NCBI GenBank assembly: GCA_963580285.1
Contig: OY757011.1
Location: 97,702,678 to 97,766,677, forward strand
Length of the DNA stretch: 64,000 bases
Source: Lucinisca nassula
Taxonomy: Eukaryota; Mollusca; Bivalvia; Lucinida; Lucinidae
Reading direction: 5' to 3'
A model generated the notes under the pieces. It made no database searches and had not been told where the DNA came from. It saw nothing but the letters and a program-made list of their open reading frames with translations. Positions 9,381-24,400 of the stretch are shown here, piece by piece; position 1 is the stretch's first letter; each line of letters starts with the position of its first letter. The position numbers were made by a program, and so were the translations under genes.

Positions 9381-9496
9381 CTTTCAATGGGTGTCCTCAT
9401 CTAGAAGCGTTTAAATCTGACAAGGGCACCAAGTCTTATTACATCCTTTACGCTTGCTTCATTAGTTGCAAATCAGCTGATGACAGGCGAAGAAAG
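9377..9496 (+). CDS. USP22: USP22 exon 1 (start of zf-UBP)
   Basis: Encodes residues 1-40. [12 protein letters not shown] matches the CSHLGSFKVDNW segment of human USP22, with Cys6 and His8 as the first zinc ligands. The donor is AAG|GTGAAA, phase 0. The frame stays open upstream to an ATG at 9317 (poorer context, T at -3), so the true start is uncertain. Confidence 0.85.
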
Positions 9497-12400
9497 GTGA
9501 AACATTCGCACTTTCAGCTAACCAAATTCAAAAATTACATCCAGTTGACTTACCCCAACAAAACAAAGACATCCCAAAATATCAAGCTAATTATTACACG
9601 TGAAAGTAAATGCAAATGCAGAAGTGCATGAATTTCCAGAACATCCAAAAACCACACCTACAATATATTTGCAAAACAATTCTCAGAACTGCCCAAATAT
9701 CTTTCCAGATGTAGAACTGGAAAGTAAATTGCTGCAGCTGACATCTCAATACCAATGGTTTATAAAACAAATCTTTGTTTTCGCCCAGCCCATCATGGGT
9801 GGGGCTTGGAGAAATAGATGGGCTGCATGGTGCTTCGGATCCATGCAGAGCTGAAACAGACCACACATAATTAGGCGCCCATAATTACAGGAAAAACACT
9901 TAACTGGAACAAGCCTGCCCAGGCAAAGTGCTGTGGATCGGACCGTCCAACACATATAAGCCTGTTGGTTTCATTGAGTGGCAGGGCTTGTGATTTCATC
10001 TTGAGGGATAGATGGTAGATCTATAAAAGTTCCACAAAATTAGTTTCGCGGAGTCTCAAAATACGAAAGATCCAAAAATTTCACAAGTCAAGACTTAGCC
10101 TGGAAACCCATAACTCCGTTCACCTAAGGTTGAGCAATCCTGGTTTCAATTTTTTGTTGCAAGAATAATTTTCTGCAGGTATTTTTTTAACTAGGTGACT
10201 AAGTGCCTAAGAGATTCTCAAGTTTTAAGAAAATAAACATCACATCTGTTTATTCTACAGCCTTCTAGAAATGCAGGGTGTGCTTGGGGCATGTTCTCAT
10301 AACTTCGTTCACCCAAATTTATTTGATTATCATAAGTTATCAGATTCATTCTATGAATATTATACATGGTGAGTATTTTATTTAGATTCTGCACTACTTT
10401 AATTTGTTGATAATATTTATACTCAGTCACATGCTTGTCTTGGGGTACGTACCCCTTAAATATTAAGCATTTTGTGACAAATTTCGATTTCTGTTAATTA
10501 AATTGTAAATCAAAATTGATTTTCTTCCAAACAGGTTGCAATGTTAGTTATTAACTAGAAATTCTGATGTGACATAACTGTAAAAATAATTCCTTTTCAC
10601 ATTATTCATAGAAGAGGGTGAATGGAGTTATGAGACTGAACGGCGATATGAGAAAACGGGATATGCCGTATTCAACCTATTTACCGCACATGCTCCAATA
10701 AGCGCACACCCAAGCTTTTTCTGAAAAAAAAAAATACACAAGCGCACACTACAGTAACCTCCCAACAAATTCAAATTGAGTTTTGCTGCATCTTTGACCC
10801 GGACAATCATATGTATATGTGGTGAACCCCTATGCTGAAATTCAACTCTATAAAATAATCATATCTGAAGCTTTTTGTCTTATTTTTTTCGTATTGAGTG
10901 TGCGCTTATTAGGTAGATTTTTCATCACAATATTTTCATACAATTTTGGAAAAACTAAGCGCACGGTGCGGTAAATGGGTGGAATACGGTAGTTTAAAAC
11001 TAGCCAAAGTCACTATATTCTTGTATCTGAACTTACTGCATCTGACAAAATTGCAGATGGAAAAAAACAATTTATTGGAGTCAACCCTTGTGTTCAAATT
11101 GTTAAAAATACTTACCATGTGCAATATTTGGCGACAAAATTGGTAGTTAAGTTTCAAGGGAGGGGGTGGGTATCCCTTTTCATAGTATTCTTTGTCCTGT
11201 ATGTTAATAACTTCAGAGGCATTTTTCATTGCAACTAGTCAACATGGATCGAAGCGTTGCAATGTTGTTGATTGTAAAATGTGAGTGGTGGCTTGAACAA
11301 AGTCAGCTTTCAAAAATTACCGGACTTCACTGTAATAAAAAAAGTCAGTATATGTTCTGTGTGTTAGGAGGTATACATTTCATTGTTCCACTTTTTTTTC
11401 AGGCTCAACACAGCGTTTGTCACACATGCCGAGGATATGAGTTGAGGCTTCATGCTTGTCTGTCCTGTGTATACTTCGGTTGCTATGAGGATAACCACAT
11501 CCAAGAGCATGCATATAAAAATGACCACTGGTTAGGTAAGATGCCATATACAAGAAGAAAAAATATATATACATTTAAATTTCTGTCCAGCCACATAAAG
11601 TTAATCAAAGTGCCAAAAGGCACTGAAATGACAGATTCTGTGAAAAATTCAGATTTACTTTCTTTAGTGATAAGGACAATGGCGCTGGAGTGCTGATTTT
11701 TAGTTTGGTTCACAAAACTGAGGTGAATCGGCTGTTATACACTTTCATCATCATTTTACTAGCACATTATAGATAATACAACATGCAAATGACTACCCAG
11801 CAGGCACATGTCGCTGGGGCAACGTCAAATCAACGTCGCTACAACGTCATGACATTGCACCGACGTTGATGTGACATCACAATTACGTCATGTGCCTGCT
11901 GGGATAGTTGCCAGTTTTATGACAACACAAACCGTAGACGCAACTTTCTTGCAAAAGCTTACACTTGTTGACTGAGATATGTTTCGCGGCTCAGTCAAGA
12001 ACCTGCCTTATGTCGTGCGCTACAATAAAGGAAAACACTTTTTGTGCGATGTTTGAAGTTTTGCGGCATGTGACTTTTATTATTTATCACAACATTGTGC
12101 TTACATATTCAGTTATTCAGACCTACAACAGAACTGGACAGAGATAACTGTTAGGAGTATATTATTGCTGGCTTGCTACCGTTTCTAGCGTCACGTACTT
12201 CGCATTTAATTAGGTCATGTAAGTGTTATGAGTTTGTACCCTTTCAGCCCTTTATAGCCAAGTACAGATACCTACAGATGCAAACAGTGTAGAACCTGGT
12301 GAGATGGCTCATAATGATACATCGCATTCTGTTCTACATGGTTTGACACTCTGTTGACGACTATTGACTAGACACCCAATTTACATGTGTAGAATGGACG

Positions 12401-15400
12401 CGTACAAATTCAGTGACTGAAGAGTGAACTTGAGAAACTCGTGGGTGGAAGGGGTAAAATCTTAACCTGGCCATTTTGAAATTTAGCAGAAGCCATTTCA
12501 TCTTTTTTTTCCCCTTTTTAGCTTGTCTGTTTTTTGAAAAAAAAACTTTCGAGCTATTGTCATCACTCCGGCGTCTGCGTTGTCGTTGTCGTCTGGCGTC
12601 GTCGTTCCAAAAAAACTTAACCTTGGCTATAACTTAAAAAGTATTAGACCTAGCCTCATCAAACTTCATACACACACTCATCATCACAAGAGCTACATTT
12701 TGACCAAGGACCATAACAACATTGTTGATTTTGGCTGAATTATCTCCCCTTTTCCAATTTTTTTCTGAAACACATTTTTTGCTCTCATTTTAATACTATT
12801 CTTAACAGAGCCTTCAAACTTCACATGAATGTTCCTTGGGACAAGACCTTTTCAGTGATACCACACTTTTTGATCTGTGACCTTGACCTTTGAACTTTGA
12901 CCCATTTTTCGAAAATTTAACCGAAAACCTTAACCTTGACCATATTTCCAAAAGTATTTGGCCTACCTTCATGAAACTTCATACACATACTCACCATCAC
13001 AAGAGCTACATTCCCTACAAGTTTTATAACTCCATCTTGCAATTTGATTGCTCTTGTTTGACTTAGAACTTTGGTTTTCTAAAAGAAACTGCAGACGAGC
13101 GTTGGCATCCGCATGCGGTGCTCTTGTTTTTCTCTTAAATTGCGACACAAACTTCATATTTCTTACGATTCATCTCAGACAGCTGATTCAAATGAAATCC
13201 AATCACTGAAAAATAAGATAAAAATGTAAATTCGTCTGCTTCATGTTTTGCATGGCGCTTTTAAGATAACTAACACGTTCATTGTCCGTTTTACGAAAGA
13301 CGTGTCGTCTGATCTTTCATGGAACTTTTTCAACTACAGTCGTCCCCAAACCCGTCGCATGATGCAGCTGAATCGTAAGATAAAATCGTCAAGTCGTCTG
13401 CTTCAAAGTTTGTATTACTCTTACAGGATAACAAATACGCTTGTACAATTTTGATTACTGCGCCAAACCAGACTACATTTTGTGCGGACTCATATTTCTA
13501 TGGCTGTGAAAGCCAGAAGAACTGATGTCTGAATTACTTTAAACATGTAGCACAGCAAGAATAGACAGATAGAGTCTGTCATTAAAAATCATATGCACAG
13601 GGTTTTCAATAAGATTTTTCTTTAGGCCAGAACTACCAGTTTGAGGCAGCAAATTCTAAATTCATGAGATTTTAACCTATTGCATGCAGGAAACTACTAA
13701 AGGGGAACCTTGGCAAACAGTGCAGATCCAGATCAGATGCCGCAGCTGCGGCATCTGATCAGGGCCTGCACTGTTTGCCGCAGATGTGGCATCTGATCAG
13801 GGCCTGCACTGTTTGCTGACAGAATTTTCCACCAAATTTGAAAAAAATAAAAAAAAGACCTGACATCCCTTGTATGACAAATAGACATGTCCAGCATATG
13901 GCAATGAAGAGTCCACTAGTATACAACGGGTTAATTTACTAAAATAACATTTGAAATGAACCAGAAAATAAATTGAGAGAGGTCATTTTTGGCCTCCTGC
14001 TGCCTCTTAATAAAAACCCTGTATGCATTTGGGTTTTGTACATTATTTATGGAACATGAAGCCTGACCATTAATTATGACAACAGCAGACAAGCTTAGTT
14101 TGCAAATCTCTATAGTCTCACTTGATATTGTCATTGATCATGGGAAAGAATGTCCTATCTAAGGCTGACATGAATAATTTGATAATATAACCGATTTGCT
14201 GATAAACTATGATTTGTTAAGCATAATTTACTATCCAATGTTGTGGCTAAAACAGCTGGATGAGTGGCAAACAGTGACCTTGAAGAGGTGCCGCATTATG
14301 CAGCATCTCATCTGGATCTACACTGTACAGGCCTGTATGTCCAAATACACAGGGTAGAGTAATTAACCCTTGTCCTGCTGAATATTCATATATGCCACAC
14401 CCAATACCGATTATCAACCAATCAGATTACCTGTAGCAATTATTACAACAAATTCACAATCTGAATGACAAACAATGTAGATCCTGATCAGATGGCTTCT
14501 ACAGAAGCCATCTGATCTGGATCTACATTGTTTCAAAGAAAAGGCATATCCGTGCTCAGCAGAACAAGGGTTAAGAGTCATGCTCAGACAGAAAGGTAAG
14601 AATATGACCAAATCTTAAATGATCAATCACAATGGCTGGGCTGATAATTGATTATCTTTTCAGCTGTAATATTAGCCAGCCATAGTTCTATCTCAGATTA
14701 TATTATAAACAGCCACACCATCACCGTAACCCATTTTATAGGGGGGAAACTGCAAAAGAGGTCATTGGCAAACAGTGAATATGATGAGTGAATTTCATGT
14801 GACATATCACAAGTAACAGTTCTGATTCTGAATGCAGGTCCAGAATTCTGCAGCATCTGATCAGGGCCCTAACTGTTTGCTGAAAGTTCAACCATAATTA
14901 TTAAATCAATTTCTAAAATCAGTTCAGCCTGCAGCTGGTACCCCTTACTTTTGCAAGAACTACATAATGTGGAGGGCCCCCAGCCCATTGGGGCTTGGAG
15001 AAATAGATTGGGCTGCATGATGCTTCCATGCAGAGCTGAAACTGACCACATATATGAGTACTGGTAAACCGCTTAGAAGGACTAAGCCTGCCTAGGCAAA
15101 GTGGTAAGAGTCAGACCGTCTAATGCATATAAGCCTTTAGGCTTCATTGGGCGGCATGGCTTGAGATGTCATTTCATTTCAATGTCTGGTAAAAGTCCCA
15201 CAAAATTTGAAGCAATGTCTTCAAAATGACCTATATAGTGCTGATGGAGATGTTAAGCTAAATTCAAACAAACAAACCAAGATGTGGAAGATTCTGTTCA
15301 GCATAAAGTAGATTTAACATATGATAAGGGGGAATGGATACACCTTCAGGGGAGGCAACTCCTGCAAAAGTATTTGTCTACCGCATGAATTGGGGTTAAC

Positions 15401-18400
15401 TCTTAAAGGAGAGAATTTGCTCCTTGGGAGCAAATTCTTTCCTTTAGGAGTTGACCCCTTTTTCAGCCGGTCAAGGGTTATAGAAAAGCGAACAGAAAAT
15501 CCCAAAAGTTGTCTCCCTTTGAAAGATGGCGGAAAAATCTGCCAGGTGTTCCCATTCCGCTTAAATTGAAAAAATTATCTTTCTTACATGGACTGAGAAT
15601 TAATATTGTGTGCATGTATGTACATACATGTATGTGGCATTTTGCATTATAGATTACATGAACCAGGCTGGAAAATTCCACTCGTCAGCTCGCCATGACG
15701 AGTAAAAGTTTTAAAGGACAAGTAAAAATTTTGTCTTGTCCGTATGAAATTTACCAAAATCTACATTCCCTTAGTCATGCAGAAGAAGTGAAATTTTGAA
15801 AAAAAATTCCAGCCCTTAATGAAGAGCTTTAACTCTTATCATGCTCTTCACGACAACCCCTATCTTTGGAAAAAGTGTAGATCCAGATCAGATGGCTTCT
15901 GAAGAAGCCATCTGATCAGGATCTACACTGTTTGACATTCAGTTTATGGATTTGTACAAATAAACCGGATGCTTTTAGCTTTATGAGTGTTACCATATAT
16001 GGGTATGGCGGCCATTTTGGTCATGTGACCTGGACATAAAACGGTTCCCCCAATAAATGCGCCTTATCGTAAGGAGCAAAAATATATCTTATACTTTAGT
16101 ACTGTATTCTGAATCGTTTGCAGGATAAAATCCAACACAAAAGCATATGTGTCAAAGTTTGACCTAGGCACAAAGAAGGTCAAGGTCAACCCAGGGTCAC
16201 CATTTTAGCAATTTATGATGTTCCTACGTTCCAGATGTTATTTATCAAGTTTCGTGGAAATCTGCACAGTGGTTCTGGAGAAGACTATTTTTGAAGGGTT
16301 TTTACCAAATATTGCTTGGCGGCCATTTTGGTCATGTGACCTGGACCCCATGAGGAAATTTTGGTTTCCCCCATCCCATAGAGGCTCCATATGAAATTTG
16401 ACTTCAATCGGCCCAACGATTTCCAAGGAGAAGCAGTTCGAAAATTTTCACATTTTTCGCCTCGGCGAGGCTGTACTAAATGGAATGTAATATTTCGCAA
16501 GTTCATTGATAAGATCTCATTGATATTTATCAGTATGCCAAAAATTGTTTTAATATTCCAAGCGGTTAAGTCACTATCACCAATTTTCACAAACAGGTTA
16601 CGGACGGACAGATAGACAGACCATATATGGCTCGGCGGCCATTTTGGTCATGTGTCCTGGACCCCATGAGCAATTTTTGGTTTCCCCCATCCCATAGACG
16701 CTCCATATGAAATTTGATTTCAATCGGCCCAATGGTTTCCGAGGAGCAGTTCGAAAATTTTCACATTTTTCGCCTCGGCGAAGCTATACTAAATGGAATG
16801 TAATATTTCGCAAGTTCGTTGGTTAGATCTCATTGATATCTATCAGTATGCCAAAAATTGTTTAAATATTCCAAGCGGTTAAGGCACTATCACCATTTTT
16901 CACAAACGGGTTACGGACGGACAGACAGACAAACCATATATGGCTTGGCGACCATTTTGGTCATATGACCTTGACCCCATGAGCAAATTTTGGTTTCCCC
17001 CATCCCATAGAGGCTCCATATGAAATTTGACTTCAATCGGCCCAACGGTTCCCGAGGAGAAGCAGTTCAAAAATGTTCGAAAATTTTCACATTTTTCGCC
17101 TCGGCGAGGCTATACTAAATGGAATGTAATATTTCGTAAGTTCATTGGTTAGATCTCATTGATATCTATCAGTATGCCAAAAATTGTTTAAATATTCCAA
17201 GCGGTTAAGTCACTATCACCAATTTTCACAAACAGGTTACGGACGGACCCAAAGAAGGTCAAGGTCAACCCAGGGTCACCCTTTTAGCAATTTATGATAG
17301 GCCTACATCCCAGATGCTATTTATCAAGTTTCGTGGAAATCTGCCCAGTGGTTCTGGCGAAGACTATTTTTAAAGGGTTTTTACCATATATGGCTTGGCT
17401 GCCATTTTGGTCATGTGACCTGGACCCCATGAGCAAATTTTGGTTTCCCTATCCCATAGAGGCTCCATATGAAATTTGACTTCAATCGGCCCAACGGTTT
17501 CCGAGGAGAAGCAGTTAGAAAATTTTCACATTTTTCGCCTCGGCGAGGCTATACTAAATGGAATGTAATATTTCGCAAGTTCATTGGTTAGATCTCATTG
17601 ATATCTATCAGTAGGCCAAAAATTGTTTATATATTCCAAGCGGTTAAGTCACTATCACCAATTTTCACTTAAGGGTTACGGACGGACAGACAGACAAACC
17701 ATATATGGCTTGGGGGCCATTTTGGTCATGTGACCTTGACCCCATGAGCAAATTTTGGTTTCCCCCATCCCATAGAGGCTCCAAATGAAATTTGACTTCA
17801 ATAGGCCCAACGGTTTCCGAGGAGAAGCAGTTCAAAAATGTTCGAAAATTTTCACATTTTTCGCCTCGGCGAGGCTATACTAAATGGAATGTAATATTTC
17901 GTAAGTTCATTGGTTAGATCTCATTGATATCTATCAGTATGCCAAAAATTGTTTAAATATTCCAAGCGGTTAAGTCACTATCACCAATTTTCACAAACGG
18001 GTTACGGACGGACAGACAGAATGACAGACTGACAGAATGACACGGTGATTTTAGGGCACTCTTAGAAAAAACCGACTTCAGTCGGTTGCTTTTTCTGCGG
18101 GTCGTGCAATTACATCAAGTAATCTGATTGGTTCACAGTCAGAAATGGGTGTGGCTAAACTAAATATTCAGCAGGATAAGGGTTAATACATGTATTTATA
18201 TTAATACTATATGTATTCTTTATTTTTTTTTCAGCTGTAGATATGACTTATGGTATGGTGTCTTGTTTTGCCTGTGGAGACTATGTGTATGATAATGAGT
18301 TAGATGACATTGCCAAGAAACTTAGCCAAAGGTCTTCCAGTTTATTGGGTGAATACTTTTATTACTTGAACACATATGTTCCAGATACCACATTTACCAT

Positions 18401-21400
18401 TTATAAATACATGTATTTGGACACCCCAAAATCCTTACCGTTCTTGTTATAAAACATGAACAAGTGCAATTTACACCACAGCCTCTTTATTTACACTATT
18501 AATGGGATCCAAAGCAGAAACCGTGTTAGTTAAACAACTGTTATATCCAAACAAAAATGTATAGATTATATAGAGAAATGACCATTTATTGTCATTTTTA
18601 TACCTGCTTTTTCGAAGAAATATCGGGTATATTGTTTTCGTACCGGAGTTGAGTGGACGTCTGTCTGTCTTTCTGTCTGTCCGTCACATTTCTTGTAAAT
18701 GGATCTCCTCTGCAACCACTGAAATTACACTTTTTAACCTTTGCATGTGGATAGTACATGGTATGTAGATGGCAGTGGGCTACTTTTTTGTGACCTTGAC
18801 CTCAACATGGCCCCAAGGTCAAAGGTCAAAAAGTATGATTTTGCCATATCTCCTAAACTATTCGAGTTACACTTCTGAAACTTTGCTTATTGGATGGCCC
18901 TTGGAATATAGAATAAGTTGCGCTATTTTTGGGGTGACCTAGATGAGTAGCAAACAGTGTAGACCATGGTGAGATGTGGCTTTCATCCTGGTTTACAGTG
19001 TTTACTGAGGTCAGTATGTCCGAATACATAATTGAAATACTGCAAGGAGTGAAAGGGGTATAATTGGGAAAAAAAATGTAACAGACATATGTTGTGGATC
19101 CTTGTTAAAATGTCTTGTCAGGGAGATTTTTAATGGATATACACAACATACATTTTGATAGAGCAGTATAAAAATGTCCCAAAATTACCATCACTGCTAT
19201 GCATTACGGGAACAATAATGAACACCTCACTAAACCCCACTTTATATAGAGAAAACTGGGGTTTACGGGGCTATACATATTTTTCTTATTTCTGTTCCAA
19301 GACATAGGTTGTGGGTACTCGTTAGAACCGCCTCATTGAGGCGGTTCTAACGAGCACCCACGACCTGTGTTTGCAGTATAAATAAGAAAAATATCTCGTA
19401 GTTTCTTTAGAAAAGTAGCCATTTTGGAGATGTGAAAAAATGCACTATGTAGCACAGGTGTGTTACCATAATGAATTATTCAGAACTGAAAAAGAATCAC
19501 TTTCATAGGCAGGCTCATCTCACCCTCTCCAGATTAAAAAAAAAAAGATTTGCCTTCAGTCTCACCTTTATGTGATTGAAAATCTTCAAACCTCATCTGC
19601 TCCCAAATGGTACGAGTGTGTGTGTTCATTAGAATCACCCTCTAATGAGTACACACAATATACATTTAGTTTAAAGAAAACCAGTTAGATAACGCTCTGA
19701 TGTCTCCTGAACAGCGCTATAATGTCTCCTGACCTGACAATATGACTAATGAGTAATCTCTAGAGATGCATTTATCAGGAAATCAACAAGAAGAAAGTTA
19801 TTTATTTTATATATTCACTTTTTTTTCAAGGTGTGTATGACCACGTTCCAGTATGGGAGCCCAACTACAGAGAAGTTGAATTGTTGAGACGGAATAACAA
19901 ACGAAGAAAAGTTGAAGAGTGTTCCACCATAGGTAATGAAATGCACTAACATTCACATTTTCTGACCTTTTTTGCCCCCGCCGTTGGAAGAATGGTGGAA
20001 GGGCATAATGCGTTGCCCCTGTCCATCCGTTCGTTCGTCCGTCCGAAACTTAAACGCAGTCAATAACTTTCTTACTTCTGGATGGACTTTGAAATTACTT
20101 TGTAGAATTGTTAACCATCATGAGACGATGTGTCAAGCAAAACCCAGGTCCGTACCTCCAAGGTCAAGGTCATACTCCGAGGTCAAAGGTCAAAAAAGGG
20201 TCCGAAACTTAAACGCAGTCAATAACTTTCTTATTTCTATATGGATTTTGAAATTACTTTGTAGAAATGTTAATCATCATGAGACAATGTGTCACGTGCA
20301 AAACCCAGGTCCGTAACTCCATGGTCATGGTCATACTTAGAGGTCAAAGGTAAAAAAAGGGTCCGATCAATAACTTTATTTCTGGATGGATTTTGAAATT
20401 CTTGGCAGAAATGTTGGCCATCCTGAGACAGTCTGCCTCCCACAAAACCAAGGTCCTTAAATCCAAGGTCAAGGTCATTTATTAGAGGTCAGATGTGAAA
20501 AAAAGGGTCTTAAACTTAAACACCATCAGTAACTTTTCATGGATTAATACGAACATAGACATATTTTCAGGTGGGGGCATCCATGTCCTATGGATGCATT
20601 TCTAGTCTTATTCGTCATATTATCATGTAATTATATCTCCCCCGAAAATTTTTTTTTCGGAGAGACATATTGTTTTTTCCCCCGGACGTCTGTCTGTCAC
20701 AAAATCGTGTCCGCTCTATATCTTGAAAACCGTTAAAGGTATCTTCACGAAGCTTCATATAATTATTAATCAATATTAGACGATGTGCAGAGCGCAAGAA
20801 CTATAACTCCCCCATTTATACTTGTTGAGTTATCTCCCTTAGAAAGTTGTCGGTATGTATGGGCAAATCGTGTCCGGTCAATAACTTTCTCATTTTTAGA
20901 TGGATTTTGAAATTACTTGGCAGAAATAATAACCACCATGAGATGATGTGTAGCGCCCATGACGCAGGTCGGTACCTCAAAGGTCAAGGTCATACTTAGA
21001 GGTCAAAGGTAAAAAAGTGGCCTTTTTTCCATGTTTGGTCAATAACTTTCTTATTTTTAGATGGATTTTGAAATTACTTAGCAGAAAAGTTAACCACCAT
21101 GAGACAATGTGTTGCGTGCATGACCCAGGTTAGTAACTCAAAGGTCAAGGTCATACTTACAGGTCAAAGGTAGAAAAGGGGGCCTTTTTTTCGTGTTTAG
21201 TCAATAACTTTCTTATTTTTAAATGGATTTTGAAATTACATGCCAGTAATGTTAACTATCATGAGACGATGTGTTGCGTGCATGACCCAGGTTCGTACCT
21301 CAAAGGTCAAGGTTATACTTAGAGGTCAAATGCAAAAAAGGGACCTTTTTAGCTCACCTGTCACGTAGTGACAAGTTGAGCTTTTGGGATCACTTTTCGT

Positions 21401-24400
21401 CCGTCGTCAGTGCGTGTGTGCGTGTGTGTGTGTGCGTAAACTTTTTCTTCAAATGACATCTCCTTCTAAACCGCTGATCGGATTTTGACCAAACTTCACA
21501 GCAATGATCCTTAGGTGGTCCCCTTTCAAAATTGTTCAAATGGTTCCGGTCCATTGCACATCTGGGTCACAGGAGCTAAAAATAGATTTTTTAAAACAAA
21601 ATTTTAAAAATCTTCTTCTCTGAAACCGCAAGGCCCAGGTCTTCAATATTTGGTATGAAGCTTCATCTAGTGGACCTCTACCAAGATTGTTCAAATTATA
21701 GCCCTGGGGGCCAAAATGCCCCTGCCCCGGGGGCCTTTGGTTTTACATAGACTTATATAGGGAAAATCATTAAAAAATCTTCTTCTCTGAAACCACAAGG
21801 TCCAGGTCTTTAATATTTGGTGTGAAGCTTTACCTGGTGGACCTCTACTAAGATTGTTCAAATTATAGCCTTGGGGCCAAAAATGCCCCCGCCCCGGGGG
21901 CCTTTGGTTTTACATAGACTTATACAGGGAAAATCTTTAAAAATCTTCTTCTCTGAAACCGCAAGGCCCAGGTCTTCAATATTTGGTATGAAGCTTCATC
22001 TAGTGTACCTCTACCAAGATTGTTCAAATTATAGCCCTGGGGGCCAAAATGCCCCCGCCCCGGGGGCCTTTGGTTTTACATGGGCTTATACAGGGAAAAT
22101 CATTAAAAAATCTTCTTCTCTGAAACCACAAGGCCCAGGTCTTTAATATTTGGTGTGAAGCTCGACCTGGTGGACCTCTACTAAGATTGTTCAAATTATA
22201 GCCTTGGGGCCAAAAATGCCCCCGCCCCGGGGGCCTTTGGTTTTACATAGGCTTATACAGGGAAAATCTTTAAAAATCTTCTTCTCTCAAACCGCAAGGC
22301 CCAGATCTTTGATATTTGGTATGAAGCTTCATCTAGTGGACCTCTTTCAAGATTGTTCAAATTATAGCCTTGGGGCCAAAAATGCCCCCGCCCCGGGGGC
22401 TTTTGGTTTTACATAGGCTTATACAGGGAAAATCTTTAAAAATCTTCTTCTCTCAAACGGCAAGTCCCAGTTCTTTGATATTTGGTATGAAGCTTTATCT
22501 ATTGGACCTCTTTCAAAATTGTTCAAATTAAAGCCCTGGGGGCCAAAATGCCCCCGGGGCGGGGGCCTATGGTTTTACATAGGCTTATATAGGGAAAGTC
22601 ATTAAAAAAACTTCTTCTCTGAAAACACAAGGCCCAGGTCTTTAATATTTGGTGTGAAGCTTTACCTGGTGGACCTCTACTAAGATTGTTCAAATTATAG
22701 CCTTTGGGCCAAAAATGCCCCCGCCCTGGGGGCCTTTGGTTTTACATAGGGAATACAGGGAAAATCTTTAAAAATCTTCTTCTCTGAAACCGCAAGGCCC
22801 AGATCTTTGATATTTGGCGTGAAGCTTCATCTAATGGACCTCTTTCAAGATTTTTCAAATTATAGCCCTGGGGGCCAAAATGCCCCCACCGTGGGGGCCT
22901 ATGGTTTTACATAGGCTTATATAGGGAAAATCATTAAAAAATCTTCTTCTCTGAAATCACAAGGCCCAGGTCTTTAATATTTGGTGTGAAGCTTTACCTG
23001 GTGGACCTTTACTAAGATTGTTCAAATTATAGCCTTGGGGCCAAAAATGCCCCCGCCCTGCGGGCCTTTGGTTTTACATAGGTTTGTACAGGGAAAATCT
23101 TTAAAAATCCTTTTCTCTGAAACCGCAAGGCCCAGATCTTTGGTATTTGGTGTGAAGCTTCATCTAGTGGACCTCTTTCAAGATTGTTCAAATTATAGCC
23201 CTTGGGCCAAAAATGCCCCCACCCCGGGACCCTTTGGTTTTTCATAGGCTTATATAGGGAAAACCTTTAAAAATCTTCTTGTCTGAAACCAGAAGGCCCA
23301 GGTCTTTGATATTTGGTATGAAGCTTCATCTAGTGGACCATTACATAGTTTGTTCAAATTATAGCCCTTGGGCCTAGAATGTACTGGAGACACTAATTTT
23401 CAGGTGAGCGATTCAGGGCCCTCTGGGCCCTCTTGTTTTGTGTATTGTCAATAACTTTCTTATCTTTAGATAGAATTTGAATTTACTTGGCAGAAATTTT
23501 AACTACCATGAGACGATGTGTTGCACATATGATTCAGGTTAGTACCTCAAAGGTCAAGGTCATACATAGAGGTCAAAGGTAAAAAGGGGTCTTTTTTCGT
23601 GTTTGGTCAATAACTTTCTTATTTTTTGATGGATTTTTGTCACACCTGCTTTAGCTGGAAGACATAGGCGTGCAAGTTTCCGTCCGTCCGGTTGTCTGTC
23701 CGTCTGTCTTTCCATCAACATTTTACACTGGGTGTCTTGTCATCGCAACTCCTCTTACAGTTTCATACTGATTATTTTGAAACTTTGCGTGTGTTTTTGC
23801 AATGGTATGAGGATGCGCATGTGGTTTGGACTTTATCGTCAGATCATTTTTTGTCACTTTTTCCACATTGTGAACTGAGTCATTTTTAACCTTCAATTGA
23901 TATATGATAGGTACCTCTTGTCATCGCAACTCCTCTTGCAGTTTTATACCGATCATTTTGAAACTTTGTGTGTGCTTTCGCCATGGTATGAGGATATGCA
24001 TGTGGTTTTGACATAATTCTCAGAATATATATTTTTTTTTTTTCACTTTTTGCACATTATGAACTTAGCCATTTTTAAGCTTCATTTGGTATTCGATAGG
24101 TACCTCTTGTCATCGCAGCTCCTCCTACAGTTTCATACCGATTTTTTTGAAACTTTGTGTGTGTTTTTACGGCGTAGCCGTTATGGTTTTGCTTTTGTCC
24201 TACATTTTTCGTTACTCCATTGGTCAATAAAACCACATGTCCTAGGAGATGACCATTTCATTGGTCAATGATTTGCATAAATAAATCTACTCAAAAAATA
24301 CGACAGTTTACCGAAGTTTTAACCTAGGAGATGTTTCATTTTTTATGTGAGACATGAATGAAAAATATATACAGTTTCGGCTTGCTAACCGTCTTGTCCT

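Noticed and set aside
9594..9955. Overlapping frames on both strands after exon 1
   Set aside because: They cover a SINE and intron 1 sequence; no homology or splice support is visible.
11229..11402. Longer exon 2 starting at an upstream ATG
   Set aside because: The open frame upstream of 11403 lacks similarity to USP22, and a strong acceptor (T-run then CAG) precedes the conserved segment, whose phase matches the exon 1 donor.
16285..16615. 100-codon minus-strand frame in the 305-bp satellite
   Set aside because: The frame is not kept in the other units of the same satellite, so it is chance.
21871..23247. Repeated [19 protein letters not shown] frames
   Set aside because: These are satellite units of the Helentron-like element H3; the frames shift between units and have no independent start or splice context.
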